Assembly (NCBI GenBank): GCA_019096195.1
Contig: JAGTXK010000139.1
Coordinates: forward strand, 310,001-374,000
Reading direction: 5' to 3'
DNA: 64,000 nt
DNA from: Boletus sp. NGJ
Lineage: Eukaryota; Basidiomycota; Agaricomycetes; Boletales; Boletaceae
In this document: positions 38,501 through 48,361 of the stretch, piece after piece
Layout of the letters: each line of letters opens with the position of its first letter
Position numbering within the stretch: the stretch's first letter is position 1
Translations under genes and position numbers: made by a program
The notes under the pieces: generated by a model
The model's database searches: none
Seen by the model: only the letters and a program-made list of their open reading frames with translations
What the model was told of the DNA's origin: nothing

Positions 38501-38590
38501 GCCTACCCAAGTCTTCCTAGCCCAGTAGATGAGGATGAAGAGGAAGATGACGACTTTCTGGCTCGGGAACTCGGGGAAGACTGGGGATAG
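35569..38590 (+). CDS. FCP1: RNA polymerase II CTD phosphatase FCP1
   Basis: Nuclear phosphatase that removes phosphates from the C-terminal repeats of RNA polymerase II. ATG 35569 gives MSSPTDLHLPPSLPYPIKV and a biotinyl-lipoyl-like N-terminal domain (GAAVQRGTRLLSYSFKY, WAVRVGDEI), then EPCKHGVQVGGLCGICGKDM. The catalytic DxDxT is in LSLIVDLDQTIVHATVD; the HAD C-terminal part is FLRKLSTKYEMHVYTMGTRAYA and VVIIDDRADVW. A BRCT domain spans IIREMRFRTLDGVHIVFS to IKIVWLAWFTDSIALWRR. The tail is acidic and ends LARELGEDWG, the motif region that contacts TFIIF/TFIIB in yeast. Ten or so introns. Confidence 0.93.
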
Positions 38591-38735
38591 TGTGTTCTGC
38601 TCATTGACCATTTTCGCTATTTCACCCTTGTGTTTTTGCTCTCTGCGCTTTCGATCTAATTGTAGTCTTCTTGTAATATGATGACACCTGGGAACATCAT
38701 GCCATAGCAGGGTGTAATTGTTTCCTCTGTAGTGA

Positions 38736-39501
38736 TTATCGTCCCTCCAGATGCTCACGATATGAGCCCCATAGTGAATCGACGGGGTCACCGGTAACAG
38801 CCACAAATATCCTTGCATCGTATGTGGAATCCTTCATGTACGCGTTGAGCTTTCGGACGGTACCTGTGCCGCAACGCCTCTCGATCCAGTCGAGGAAATA
38901 TGCAGTAATATCGTATCCTGCATCCCATTTATCGCCGCCTGAGGCTCTCCAGTGCGGCGGAGCATATCCTGCACGCAACCTCACGAAATCTATTGCAGAC
39001 GAGAATGAGCTCTGTCGCGATATGGGATGGGAACGCGGCTCTACCTGCGATACCTTCTATGAACCCTGCTGGGCAGGTATCCTTTGCGTTATATTGATAA
39101 CAGTGTACGACTTCGTGGATAAGTACTCCTAGGATTTCGTCTCGTGCCCGAGAAACCGAGGAGACGAGATAGTCGAGAGATAGATGGATCTCCTTGTCTG
39201 TGTCTGATCCAAAAGTGAATGCGACACCGTCAAAGGGTCGGAGGACGAGAGTGATCTTGTTCACGCTTGTGATAAGCGATCAGGATCTTCGTAAAGCGAT
39301 CAATAGGGTACTTGTGCCTTACTGGGTTGGTGCAGTCAAGGGCGTGTATAACCAGGTGTACGACGCCTCGACAGCAGACTCAAGGAGGTCACGGTGAAAG
39401 TTGTTCAAAAATATTGTAGCACCTTTGTGGTTTAGATCGTCGACTCGCAGCACGAAGTTGGGGATGTGCCAGGAGGGAAGGACGGCTGATGATGGAGGCA
39501 T
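38736..39501 (-). CDS. Basic secretory protein (BSP)-type metallopeptidase
   Basis: Member of the plant-type basic secretory protein family, putative zinc peptidases linked to plant defence and also found in fungi. ATG 39501 gives MPPSSAVLPSWHIPNFVLRVDD. After an intron come SRARDEILGVLIHEVVHCYQY with the HExxH zinc motif, then PAGFIEGIADFVRLRAGYAP, whose Glu is the likely third ligand, and the family strings PPHWRASGGDKWDAGYDITAYFL (seen in two pieces) and GSYREHLEGR at the end. No signal peptide is visible despite the family name, so it may act inside the cell or leave by another route. Substrate unknown. Confidence 0.85.
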
Positions 39502-39719
39502 GGCAAGGGAAAGGTTGATCAGCTATATTCGCAATATCAGGCCTACTACACCTCCGTAGGCATACGGAGCTAAAAATACGATAATTATTTTCTTCAGCAC
39601 AACAAATGTGAAGTACAGTAAAGTCTCCTGGCAAGCGCAAGGTATTCGCGCACTGATGGGGAGAGGCTCAGATTGGTATGGCCAAGGGGATTGCCTGGAA
39701 CCGACCTTGTACCTCGCGT

Positions 39720-40415
39720 TCAACACGATGCCCCGACACCGGCAGCTGCTTCCAGCCTCAGCACTTCTTCTCTGAGGGCATCCCTCCCTTCCTCCAGCCA
39801 CTTGCAATACTCGACTGCGCGGAACAATACTCCGCTTTTGCCCTTTGTTTGGCCGTTGCTTCTTGTACCACTACCCTTTGGCCGGCCCCTAGAGGGCAAG
39901 TCGATCGTCTGCGTGCCAGCAGGTGCGATGAGTGCAATTAGTTGCGCATAGCCGTCGCGGATGGCGTTGCGACGCTTCTGCTCCGACATGATGTGATTGA
40001 GCCGCTTCTGAGGCGTGGACAAGAGGGGCTTCGCTCTGGCAGTCTGGCGTGGCTCTGATATGCTTTTGCGCCGCGTGGACCGTGTGCGGGAAGAGCATTC
40101 CGGGGGTGTCGAAGGCAGGAAGAGATCGTCGTCGTGGTCCAGAGACATTTCTGGTTTGGCGGGTGATGGTATGTTGGGAGGGGGGGGAGATACGGAGGGG
40201 GGTTTGGGAGGGATGATTGGATTTGCAAAGGGAGGATCTGATTCAAAGTCCCAGTTAAAGTTGTCTAGAAAGCCGAGGAGGTCTGTGGTCTCTGATGGAG
40301 AGAAAAGGTCTGCAGAGGGGGGCAACGGAAGTGATGATGGAGGGAACAAGCTGGAGAGGGCGGGGTCGAACGCATACTCGAAATCTGCGAATGGCACGGG
40401 CGGTGGCAGAGACAT
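39720..40415 (-). CDS. bHLH transcription factor with AT-hook in the loop
   Basis: A single uninterrupted 231-codon frame, ATG 40415. The N-terminal half is proline- and acid-rich with aromatic clusters (DLLGFLDNFNWDFES), like an activation domain. A basic RTRSTRRKSISEPR precedes the bHLH. Basic region and helix 1 run TPQKRLNHIMSEQKRRNAI; His141, Glu145 and Arg149 form the H-E-R pattern that selects CACGTG. The loop is long (about residues 163-188) and contains RGRPKGS at 176-182, an AT-hook core. Helix 2 is GVLFRAVEYCKWLEEGRD and runs into EEVLRLEAAAG. It is divergent from the Zn2Cys6 gene across a promoter with a CACGTG. Partner and targets unknown. Confidence 0.87.
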   Translation of the reverse strand: MSLPPPVPFADFEYAFDPALSSLFPPSSLPLPPSADLFSPSETTDLLGFLDNFNWDFESDPPFANPIIPPKPPSVSPPPPNIPSPAKPEMSLDHDDDLFLPSTPPECSSRTRSTRRKSISEPRQTARAKPLLSTPQKRLNHIMSEQKRRNAIRDGYAQLIALIAPAGTQTIDLPSRGRPKGSGTRSNGQTKGKSGVLFRAVEYCKWLEEGRDALREEVLRLEAAAGVGASC

Positions 40416-40507
40416 GGTCAGAGGCAGAGACGACGACGACCGGGCACATGTGCAGCCGGATAAATAACCGGTAGGCAGGATATTCGGCGAGTCCGGCGGT
40501 GAAGTTG

Positions 40508-40513
40508 CACGTG
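40508..40513. promoter_or_regulatory. CACGTG E-box in bHLH/Zn2Cys6 divergent promoter
   Basis: CACGTG followed by AT lies 93 bp upstream of the bHLH ATG and 59 bp upstream of the Zn2Cys6 ATG. The bHLH protein has residues fitting this site, so autoregulation is possible. Confidence 0.45.
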
Positions 40514-40571
40514 ATGTGCCGAGATAGCAAACAAAGACAAATATATATTACCAAAAGAGGGTACTGCTCCG

Positions 40572-41403
40572 ATGGATGACTTATATAACCCAGTTGCCCG
40601 AGCAGCATCGGAACCGCCCCGCTCCGCAACTCCCATGTCGGCTCTCAGTGAGGCATCTACACCGGCGCAAGACACGGCGTCGGCAATTGATGCACAGCAA
40701 CTCCATCAGCTTCAGCAACACGCCACCGATGTCCAGCAACAACAAAATAACAACGGCACGTCCCCGGATGGCACAACCCGTAAAGGTTAGCTTACCCGTA
40801 GCTAAATTGTACCCAACCAGTCAGAAAAGTACTTGCAGCAAAAGCACCGTCTGTCAGGCGTGCGTGCACTGCCTGTCATACAGGCAAGACAAGGTGCAGT
40901 GAGGTTCTCCCATGTCAGGTCCGTCTCCGGCCCTCTGCAGTAGCGTCCCTCTGAATCACCCTCAGAGCTGCCTCAAAAGGGGCATCGGCGCATCCTGTGC
41001 GTACCCTGACCCCGAGACAGATCATACCAATCAGTCTCACCAGAGTATGTATTTTTACCCGATGTTATCCTGACGTGCCCGCTTACGCGCCTTAGCGCCG
41101 GGTGTCTCCACCTTTGCCCAAACCCCCATAGGCTACGTCCATGGAGCCCCAACCTTGACTCAACATCAGTACTACGATTACAACGGTGCATTTACTGGCG
41201 CATCGTCTTCAACCTTTCGCCCAAGCAAACGGCCGCGCAACCTTACCGAGGAAGAGGCCGCTGCCATTACCAGAAATTTCAGTCGCGGTGACTTTTTTGT
41301 TGGTTCTAGTGCCCCCGTTCGAATCGATCCAAGGCTACCCGTCAGACTTACCCTGGGAGAGGGAGACCATGTCCATTTCAGTATCACCGAATCCTTGTCT
41401 TAG
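40572..41403 (+). CDS. Zn(II)2Cys6 zinc cluster protein, small
   Basis: Putative fungal zinc-cluster regulator. ATG 40572 opens an exon rich in A, S, T and Q (QQLHQLQQHATDVQQQQNNN). After intron 1 the frame reads VRKVLAAKAPSVRRACTACH, then TGKTRCSEVLPCQ; intron 2 (from 40919) splits the cluster, and exon 3 gives SCLKRGIGASCAYPDPE. Cysteines follow C-x2-C-x6-C-x5-C-x2-C-x6-C-like spacing. The last exon, TPGVSTFAQTPIGYV to DHVHFSITESLS, is conserved-looking but has no fungal_trans middle domain, so the protein is only about 220 residues. Activator or repressor role unknown. Confidence 0.82.
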
Positions 41404-41592
41404 CATGTCATCCCCCATCTTAGCTGTATCTTGTTTAGTCCTCACCTTCGTTCCACATGATCTCGTGTACACTACGCATTCGGACGGCACAGGAATAGAC
41501 TCGCCTGGGTACACTCCAGATCCAGGCGAGATTAGTATCACGCCTCAGCCTTGTTTTCAGTCCCATACCCACACGCTCTTTGTCTCCTTACA

Positions 41593-43054
41593 ATGCTCTC
41601 CTTGCCAATGTTTTTTTCCCCAGCGCCGACCGCTCTGCTTGCTTCTCTCCTGCTTTTCGCTCCCCTTCAGTTCTGCTTTGCCAATGCTTCTCCGTCAGAG
41701 TCACCTGCCCGTCGCGCAACAACGTGCAACGGCAGTCCAGACCTTTGCAACCGCTCTTTTGGAAATGTCACTTTCGTCGGTACCCATGATTCCTACGCGG
41801 TCGGCGTCAACAATTGTAAGTCCTCCCCTGTCGCAGTTGGCTCCCCCGAGCTGAGTGCGGTTGTCACAGTGGCTGCGAATCAGGACTACAACAGTATGTA
41901 GCGGATCTCGGACACGAACAAATGACTGACACGGACCCTTTCCAAATCAGTCACCCAGCAATTGAACGATGGAATTCGTATGCTACAGGTGCAGACACAT
42001 AACCTGTCTGGCGTCATACAGCTTTGCCACACTTCCTGCGTGCGTGCGTCTCGCCGACCACGTTCACCATCTCTCACTCACCATCTAGTCTCTCTACAAT
42101 GGAGGACCTCTCTCCACATATCTCGCAACAGGTAGGCCATGATAATGAATCGAATTCTCTGTGTATTCAATCTGGCACACAGTGAAGACATGGTTGGATG
42201 CTAACCCCAACGAAGGTGACAAGTACCAAAGTCGTGTCGTTCCCGTATTAATGTCAATTCAGTCCTGTCCCTTTTGATTGTCAACTCGGATGATTTCCCT
42301 CCCACCGCATACGATACCGTGTTCAAGGGTGCTGGACTGGACGCCATGGCATATGCACCCCCTTCGGCGTCGATACCTGCCACCCAATGGCCTACGTTGG
42401 GGACTCTCATCGACTCTGGAAAACGCCTCGTCACTTTCATGGATGCGTCAGCGGACTTTAACAGTGTCCCATATATAATCGATGGTACGTGTTCGACGCC
42501 TCTGTATCCTGTCAATGTTCCAATGATTGTGTCCTCCCAGAGTTTACCAACGTCTGGGAATCACCTTATGACGTCACCACCACCTTTGACTGCACCGTCA
42601 ATCGTACACAAGGCGATACATCAACACAGATGTACCTTATCAACCACTTCCTCGACACATTGATTCTTGGGCAACCTGCTCCCGACCCCGCCCAGGCTAA
42701 TCAAACTAATGCCGTGTCCGGGCAGAACTCGCTTGGCCAGCAGGTCGGCCTTTGCGTCACTGAATATGGTCGAAACCCCAACTTTATGCTCGTTGATGTA
42801 AGCCCGTGATGCATGTCACTTTTCCAGTTCATTGCTTATTTGCCATTGGGACTCAGTTTTACGAATATGGTGGTGGTTCTGTGTTCAAGGTGGCTGCCAC
42901 TGCTAACGGGGTCACATACTCACCTACGACCCCCATTGCGACCCCCATTCCGCAAACTACTTCGGGATCTCCGTCAAACAACACAAGGTCCTGGACTACG
43001 GCATTGCTGTTGGTTACAAGTTTCCTATTCGCTGCTCTTTATGTGTTTGCCTGA
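41593..43054 (+). CDS. GPI-anchored PLC-like phosphodiesterase
   Basis: Cell-surface protein with a TIM-barrel fold related to PI-specific phospholipase C. ATG 41593 gives a signal peptide (MLSLPMFFSPAPTALLASLL). The X-domain start is present: CNGSPDLCNRSFGNVTFVGTH, then HDSYAVG, whose His matches the PLC catalytic position. Then VTQQLNDGIRMLQVQTHNLS, SLLIVNSDDFPP, GKRLVTFMDASADFNSVPYI and DQMYLINHFLDTLIL-like sequence. The C-terminus is Ser/Thr/Pro-rich, then SWTTALLLVTSFLFAALYVF, a GPI-attachment signal. Six or so introns. Fungal members often lack the second catalytic His, so activity is not assured. Confidence 0.83.
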
Positions 43055-43133
43055 GTGGTCATCTTATGGAGTCGCCAAGGATACAAGACACGGACCGCTG
43101 TCATTTAATCTACCACAGGATCTTCTCATATCA

Positions 43134-44255
43134 CTACCGTTTTCTTTCTACCCTCCATTTATACACGCGTGGCTTGTAAACAGATGGATCAGACTTTTGT
43201 TTACGGTCTCCGTCCTCGGTATCCTTGTCCTCGTCTTCTACGAGCTCGGCACCTCGGACCTTCTTTCGTCCACCCTTGCCGACTAGCAGACGTTGCATCT
43301 CTAGTTCGCGAAGTGCATACGATAGCTGGGTATCTCGAACGAGTCGTGCAGCAAGTTCTTTAAGAAGGCGCTTGCGGTGTTTCTGTGCGACGACAGTGGA
43401 AGAATGACGCAAAATATGCTGAAATGCGGTCACGTACGACATTTAGGTCTTGCTCCTCTGCAGCGCTGTCGACGCCGTCAACGATTGATTGATTCTTTCT
43501 CCGCCGTCTTGATTTCGCGGAATCTTGAGTTTTCCAACCAAGCTCAGATCGGCTGGACGATCCTGCTAAAGTAACGATATTTGCAGCCTTGTCAACAGTA
43601 CTTTGCTCGAGGTATTGTTGAGCTTGAAATAATGATCAGCACACGGGATGACAAGCGAAGAGCATGCCTACCTTCTGCAGCGTCTTCTGCAAAAACAATG
43701 TGCTTGGGGGACGAACGTTTTCGCGCGGTATCTGGCGGGATCACGCCCGCTGTGCGCAGGGTCTCTAGTTCGGCGTCCGCAAGGGGTTCATCGTCTCCCG
43801 AGTCCTCGACTGTGTGACCGGACGAAACAAGGTTAGCGAGATCCGTGATCTGTCGCTTTATCTTGTCGATTTTCTGCGGCGAGTGAGTGATTGACCACGG
43901 GGAGAGTCGACAAACGGACCTTGAGCCCCACGGCCTTGATAGTCCGGATGTAACCCTCGTCTTGGGTTTTGAGTAGCTTGACCATGTCCATGGGTATGGA
44001 AGTGTTTCCCCTGTCCTTTACATGGACGCCGTGGACGGTCCTCTCGTTTTTCATGGCAAAGTAGAACTCATCCTTGTTCCTGTTTGCGGCCTTTTGCCTG
44101 AGCCGGTTGAGGTGGTCCTGCCTCGAGTGGTAGTCCCTGGCACGGAGCACATAGTCCTTGTGCTTTTCGAGGATGCCATACTTTGCACGATGAGCGAGCT
44201 GGGAGCGCTCCTTGTGATTACGCCTGTGCAGCGAGTTTCTGAGTGAGGAGGTCAT
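43134..44255 (-). CDS. UTP11: U3 snoRNP protein UTP11
   Basis: Nucleolar subunit of the small-subunit processome for 18S rRNA maturation. ATG 44255 gives MTSSLRNSLHRRNHKERSQL, followed by LEKHKDYVLRARDYHSRQDHL, RNKDEFYFAMKNERTVHGVH and VKLLKTQDEGYIRTIKAVGLK, all diagnostic. Introns separate the middle part (IDKIKRQI, an acidic EDSGDDEPLADAE) and the end, which runs RLLKELAARLVRDTQL, LEMQRLLVGKGGRKKVRGAEL and YKPRVYKWRVERKR. Basic throughout. Divergent from the FAR1-like gene with 114 bp between starts. Confidence 0.92.
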
Positions 44256-44291
44256 GAACGTGTGACAAATATCTTGTGTGACCTGATTAAA

Positions 44292-44311
44292 TTTTTTTTT
44301 TTTTCTTTTTT
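44292..44311. promoter_or_regulatory. Poly(dA:dT) tract in UTP11/FAR1-like divergent promoter
   Basis: Thirteen T residues, one C and six more T residues lie midway in the 114 bp between the two start codons. Such tracts exclude nucleosomes in fungal promoters and could open both genes at once. Confidence 0.5.
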
Positions 44312-44369
44312 GCGGGGGAGCGAGGGATCGCCAACAAACCATTTTTGATCGAATTCCTTGACAAAAAGT

Positions 44370-45577
44370 ATGAGTTTCCAGCATTTCAGGCTCGGGCAAC
44401 TGGCCATGTCCCAGCCTTTGCCTCCACATTTGCAGCAGAACCAACACCAGTCTTACACTCAAAATGTCCAGTCCACTTCTCCGCCCGCATCGGCATCCAC
44501 CAAACCGTCCACCACACGTCCCCCCTATGGCTCCGGCGACACCGACGACGGCTACACCCTCGTCTTCCCCGACCTCGCCGCCTTCCAGGAATGGCGAGCC
44601 CGCGAAGAAGAAACACAGATGGTCGAGTTCGTAAAGGGCGACACCCACGGCAGCAAAGCAGTCCCTCCCCGCTTCAAGGACCACACCAAACTCGTCTGTG
44701 CCCGCCACTCCCGCAGCGGTCGCAAAAAGTACGTCAAGAAACACCCAGAAAGGGTGAGAAAGGTGCCCAGCAGAAAAGTGAGCGTTCGCCGTCGATGCGC
44801 GATAACCGAGTGTTGACGCCTCGCTCGCAAAGCTCGAGGGACAGGGGTGTCAGGCATCGATCAGCTACAAGACCTACTTTGACACCGAGGAAGTTCGTGT
44901 CTGCTGTGCGTTTGTCTTTGTTCGACTCTTCAGAGGCAGACCTCCCTTTTTTTTTCAATACAGATATTGCGGAACATTCACATCCAATTGGACTCTCCAA
45001 TCTTCCCTTTACCCGCCGAGGCAGGCGGGCTGCTGTAGAAGCCGAAAAGGCAAAGTCGAAACGCAACGCACAGTCGGTCGCCCCTACATCAGCGGAAGCA
45101 TCCACGTCGAACAGCGCCCAGACACCCCAACCTCACGTGACTACGTTCCCTTCCGGTGCACCATTGACCCACTTGCCCCATCCATTTCCACATTACCCCG
45201 GCCAGCCCAGCGTCAACACCCCATATCCTCAGATGGTCCCTGCCCCCTCGGCTCAGAACGAGCAGTGGGAACGCATGTCCGTGCTTTTCAATTCTATCCG
45301 AGAACATGCCCGTGTGTATGACTACCCGACCCCGAGTGTCGTTGCCCTGGAGAGCGTGTTGATTCGGTTGTATCTGGAGAGCCCGATGGGCATGATGGGA
45401 GGACCTGGTCTTGGTGCTCTAGGCGCCAGCATGCATGGCATAATATCACCCCAGCAGCAGGGACAGACATCCCAACCCCACGTCCATGATTCACACTCGC
45501 AAACAACGATGGGTGTAGCATCCGGCACGGGGGATCATGCAAACAGCGAGATGGACAGCAGCATCGAGAGCGGTTGA
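44370..45577 (+). CDS. FAR1-like zinc-binding domain protein
   Basis: ATG 44370 gives MSFQHFRLGQLAMSQPL; a second good start is ATG 44406 (MSQPLPPH). The core is GYTLVFPDLAAFQEWRAREE, TKLVCARHSRSGRKKYVKK and, after an intron, LEGQGCQASISYKTYF, then after another VCYIAEHSHPIGLSNLPFT. Conserved Cys (LVCAR), Cys (GQGCQ) and His-x-His (EHSHP) resemble the C-C-HxH zinc site of FAR1/WRKY-GCM1-fold domains known from Mutator-like transposases and factors derived from them. The rest is P-, H- and Q-rich with an order-forming WERMSVLFNSIREHARVYDY. No transposase catalytic domain is present. DNA binding is inferred. Confidence 0.72.
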
Positions 45578-45734
45578 CTCGATTCCTTGTAATGACCTCG
45601 TGTGCTCATTCACGGTTGTAAGATTAGTTTTTGTGGACAATGGTTCCTTACAGGTTGGTTGTGATGTGTAATTTATTCTTCGCCAAGATCGTACCGTATA
45701 TCAACAGATAATGCAACTAGTCCAAGCAAGGGCG

Positions 45735-47453
45735 TCAATCAGCGAATGGGTCAGCGAATGGATCTTCAACGTCTCCCGATTGTCCCCTTGAGCTTGGTCC
45801 CGCCAGGTGAGGTTGGCGTTCTTCTTCGCTCTCATAGTCACTGAAATCAGAGAGACTTCCCCTGTGCTGGTCCCACACAGCCTCGGTTGATGCTTCATGC
45901 CGGAGGATGGGTTGTATGGGTGGGGGTAGTGAACCCTGCTCATTGCCTAGTCCGCCAAAGGAAAGATCTTGTAGATCGGGATGAACATATCCTGACGCGT
46001 TTCTAGTTTCATCGCGTGTGTCATGCCCGTCCGAGGATCGTTCGCTTGGCTGCCGTGCGCGTTCCGACCCGCCTGGGGTAATGGTCATCCCATTCACGGT
46101 TGCCCGCATTCCGACCGTAGGATCTTGGGTATGAGGTGCTGAAAGCTGTTTCGAGACTCGTCATGGAATCGCAAGTATGTGGTGTTGGTGCGACTCACGT
46201 TATCATACATTTGCAGTGCGGAGACGACTCGCTCGTTTGTCTCGATCAGAGTCCCAATGACGTCCTCGTTTTCTACGAGCTATGGGGGGGTTAGAGATGG
46301 TTGATGGCTCTCGTAAAGGGACGTTACCTGTATGTACCGGACGATAGTCTTGCGGGCTGTCTTGGCGTTCTGAAGACATTCTTGAACGCGGGGATTAGCG
46401 ACGATGTTCTCTTTGTCGCCATTGACCAGCATGATCGCATTGACTAAATTGCTGGATGCTTGACTGGCGTTGGCAATCGACGTCAGTATTTGGGGTTTCT
46501 CCTGAACATGGTGTGAGGGGTGTGTGGAGAGCGAGGTGATGGGATGCTGACCGCCTCAAAGTCAAAGGGAGCTCTCCTTGAACGAACCGTGTTTTGGCGT
46601 GCTTCCTCGTCTGCTTTGCGGGCTTTTTCCTTTGCATCATCCTTTTCTTGTTTCGCTCGTTTCTTTGCAGCGTCCTTGTCATTACGAAATTGAGCATCGG
46701 CACTTTCCGAGCGACCATGGGATCGGCGGTCAATTGGGCGGGACTGCTTGTATAGACCAGCAATGGTGGACAAGGATGGATCGTTCTTGAACTGAGTGTT
46801 CCATGATGCGAGGATGGAGAGCAATTTCCTCCTGACTTTGGTATCCGCAGTCGGGTCGGAGGCGAGGTGTTTTATGGCGTCGACGAGCTGGTCATCCATG
46901 CAAGCGGCTATGGGTGAAAGAGTGAGTGAGTGAGTGAGTGAGTGAGTGTGCGTGTGAGGTGATGGTGGCCGTACTCTGGAATTTGTGGTCGCCGTTTTCC
47001 ATCAGGGCTTTGAGGATCTGGTGGGTGTGAGAGATGCGGAAGAGGGGGATGTTGTATGGGACATACCACGAGGGCACGGTACTTTTGGTGGTTGTCGCCA
47101 TGCTTGATCTTCTTTCTGATTGCTCTGGATGCTTCGGAGGGCCTACGGTGGGTGCAATCAGGGGAGTGTACGGAATGGGAGTGACAAGGAGATACCCGGT
47201 TGACTGTAGGCTGATCGATGTTGCTAGTTCTGGTATACTGTTGGGAGGTCGAGCAGCAGATCAGGGAGGTGGGGGAGAACATGTACCCATCGTAGGCTTC
47301 GTCGGGGTATGTCGGTGAGGATAGGATCTCTACCCAGTCTGTGATGGATGACTTGGAGGATGATTGCGGGGACGACGTGGTGTGGAGGAGAGGTGGACTT
47401 ACGTGGGGCTTGTCGCGATTGAGGGCAGAGACGGCGAGCTTGAGGGCAGACAT
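45735..47453 (-). CDS. LSB5: VHS/GAT domain protein, LSB5 type
   Basis: Adaptor of the GGA/TOM1/LSB5 group linking ubiquitin, actin and endocytosis; yeast Lsb5 binds Las17. ATG 47453 gives MSALKLAVSALNRDKPHVSPP; upstream in-frame sequence opens only with non-ATG codons. The VHS domain reads SSITDWVEILSSP-like, PSEASRAIRKKIKHGDNH, ILKALMENGDHKFQS and MDDQLVDAIKHLASDP. A charged coiled coil (AAKKRAKQEKDDAKEKARKA) follows. The GAT-like helices contain SQASSNLVNAIMLVNGDKEN and VRYIQLVENEDVIGTLIETN. The tail ends VEDPFADPFAD, with two DPF motifs for AP-2 binding. Several introns, one holding a CACT repeat. Confidence 0.83.
46921..46948 (+). repeat. (AGTG)7 microsatellite inside LSB5 intron
   Basis: Seven exact AGTG units, read as CACT on the sense strand of LSB5, lie just upstream of the intron acceptor, where they make the only pyrimidine-leaning tract. 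Likely length-variable between strains. Confidence 0.9.
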
Positions 47454-47604
47454 GTCGATGCCGTGGGGGTGCACTTCCAAGTGCTAGACTGCCATATATG
47501 GGATGCAAGACACTAGTACTCTGAGCTGGCAGTGCTAATCTTACAGACCCTTGGCATTCACACATTGGATGATATTGCTGCGAGCGTGAAGGGACACGAA
47601 TGTA

Positions 47605-48228
47605 CTACGAGGGGGGGTCTGGGTCATCGACATTATCGTTGACGCGGAGGACCTTTATCCACTCGCGATAGTTGAAGTTGCCGTGGCGATCTGTAAAGGG
47701 GCCGTTGAGGAACTTGTCGATCTGGACGATGATGAGTGTGGCGGAGACGGGCACGTTTGTGAATGCACCTCTTGTTGATCCATGCGCTCGCCGACCTCGG
47801 CCAACCACTTGCGCATCTCGTCGACCTTGACGAGGCCAGAGTCGGCCTCGTCGAAACACTCGAACGCACCGTTGAGATCGGCCTCTGGGTCGAACTCGAA
47901 GAGACGTTCGCTCATCATGGTGAGGAACATGGTAAAGTTGATGCCGGTGTCTGCGGGGTGGGTGGCAGACGAGCCGGGGCGTGCGGCGAGGAGGCCGTCG
48001 AGCATGGACCTGGAGGGGGGTATGCCTGGCAGGGGGGTGAGATGGGGGTTCAGAGAGATGGGGAAAGGACCGACCGAGAGAAGCGAAAATCTGTGTGAGA
48101 TCTGGCTCTGTTACCCAGCCATCCTTGTCGTGGTCGATGAGCTGGAAGGCTTCCTTGAACTGCTGTATTTGTGGTGGCTGGAAGAGCGAAAAGAGACCAG
48201 ACGGCTCCCGTCTCGCGCGCGGGGACAT
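47605..48228 (-). CDS. RLC1: Myosin regulatory light chain
   Basis: EF-hand light chain that binds the IQ motif of class II myosin at the contractile ring. ATG 48228 gives [20 protein letters not shown]; Ser10 in RREPSGLF aligns by context with the phosphorylated Ser of regulatory light chains. EF-hand 1 is intact: [12 protein letters not shown], ending in Asp as in regulatory light chains. Later hands are degenerate: [37 protein letters not shown], and [19 protein letters not shown]. Three introns. Calmodulin is ruled out by loss of hands 2-4. A TTG at 48267 in frame is not used, I think. Confidence 0.88.
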   Translation of the reverse strand: MSPRARREPSGLFSLFQPPQIQQFKEAFQLIDHDKDGWVTEPDLTQIFASLGRSFPHLSEPPSHPPARHTPLQVHARRPPRRTPRLVCHPPRRHRHQLYHVPHHDERTSLRVRPRGRSQRCVRVFRRGRLWPRQGRRDAQVVGRGRRAHGSTRGAFTNVPVSATLIIVQIDKFLNGPFTDRHGNFNYREWIKVLRVNDNVDDPDPPS

Positions 48229-48361
48229 TGAGAGAGAGCGAGAGTGCTTGGCAGTGTTACTTGGCAATTTTACTTGGCGATCTGTGCTTGGCTTGGCAAA
48301 TGTTTTGGGTGGGGGTTATTTCAAAAGACGAGGAGAAGAAAGCAAAGAGACGACGCTCATC

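Noticed and set aside
47454-47565. N-terminal extension of LSB5 upstream of 47453
   Set aside because: The in-frame upstream sequence opens only with TTG, and no spliced ATG exon is evident.
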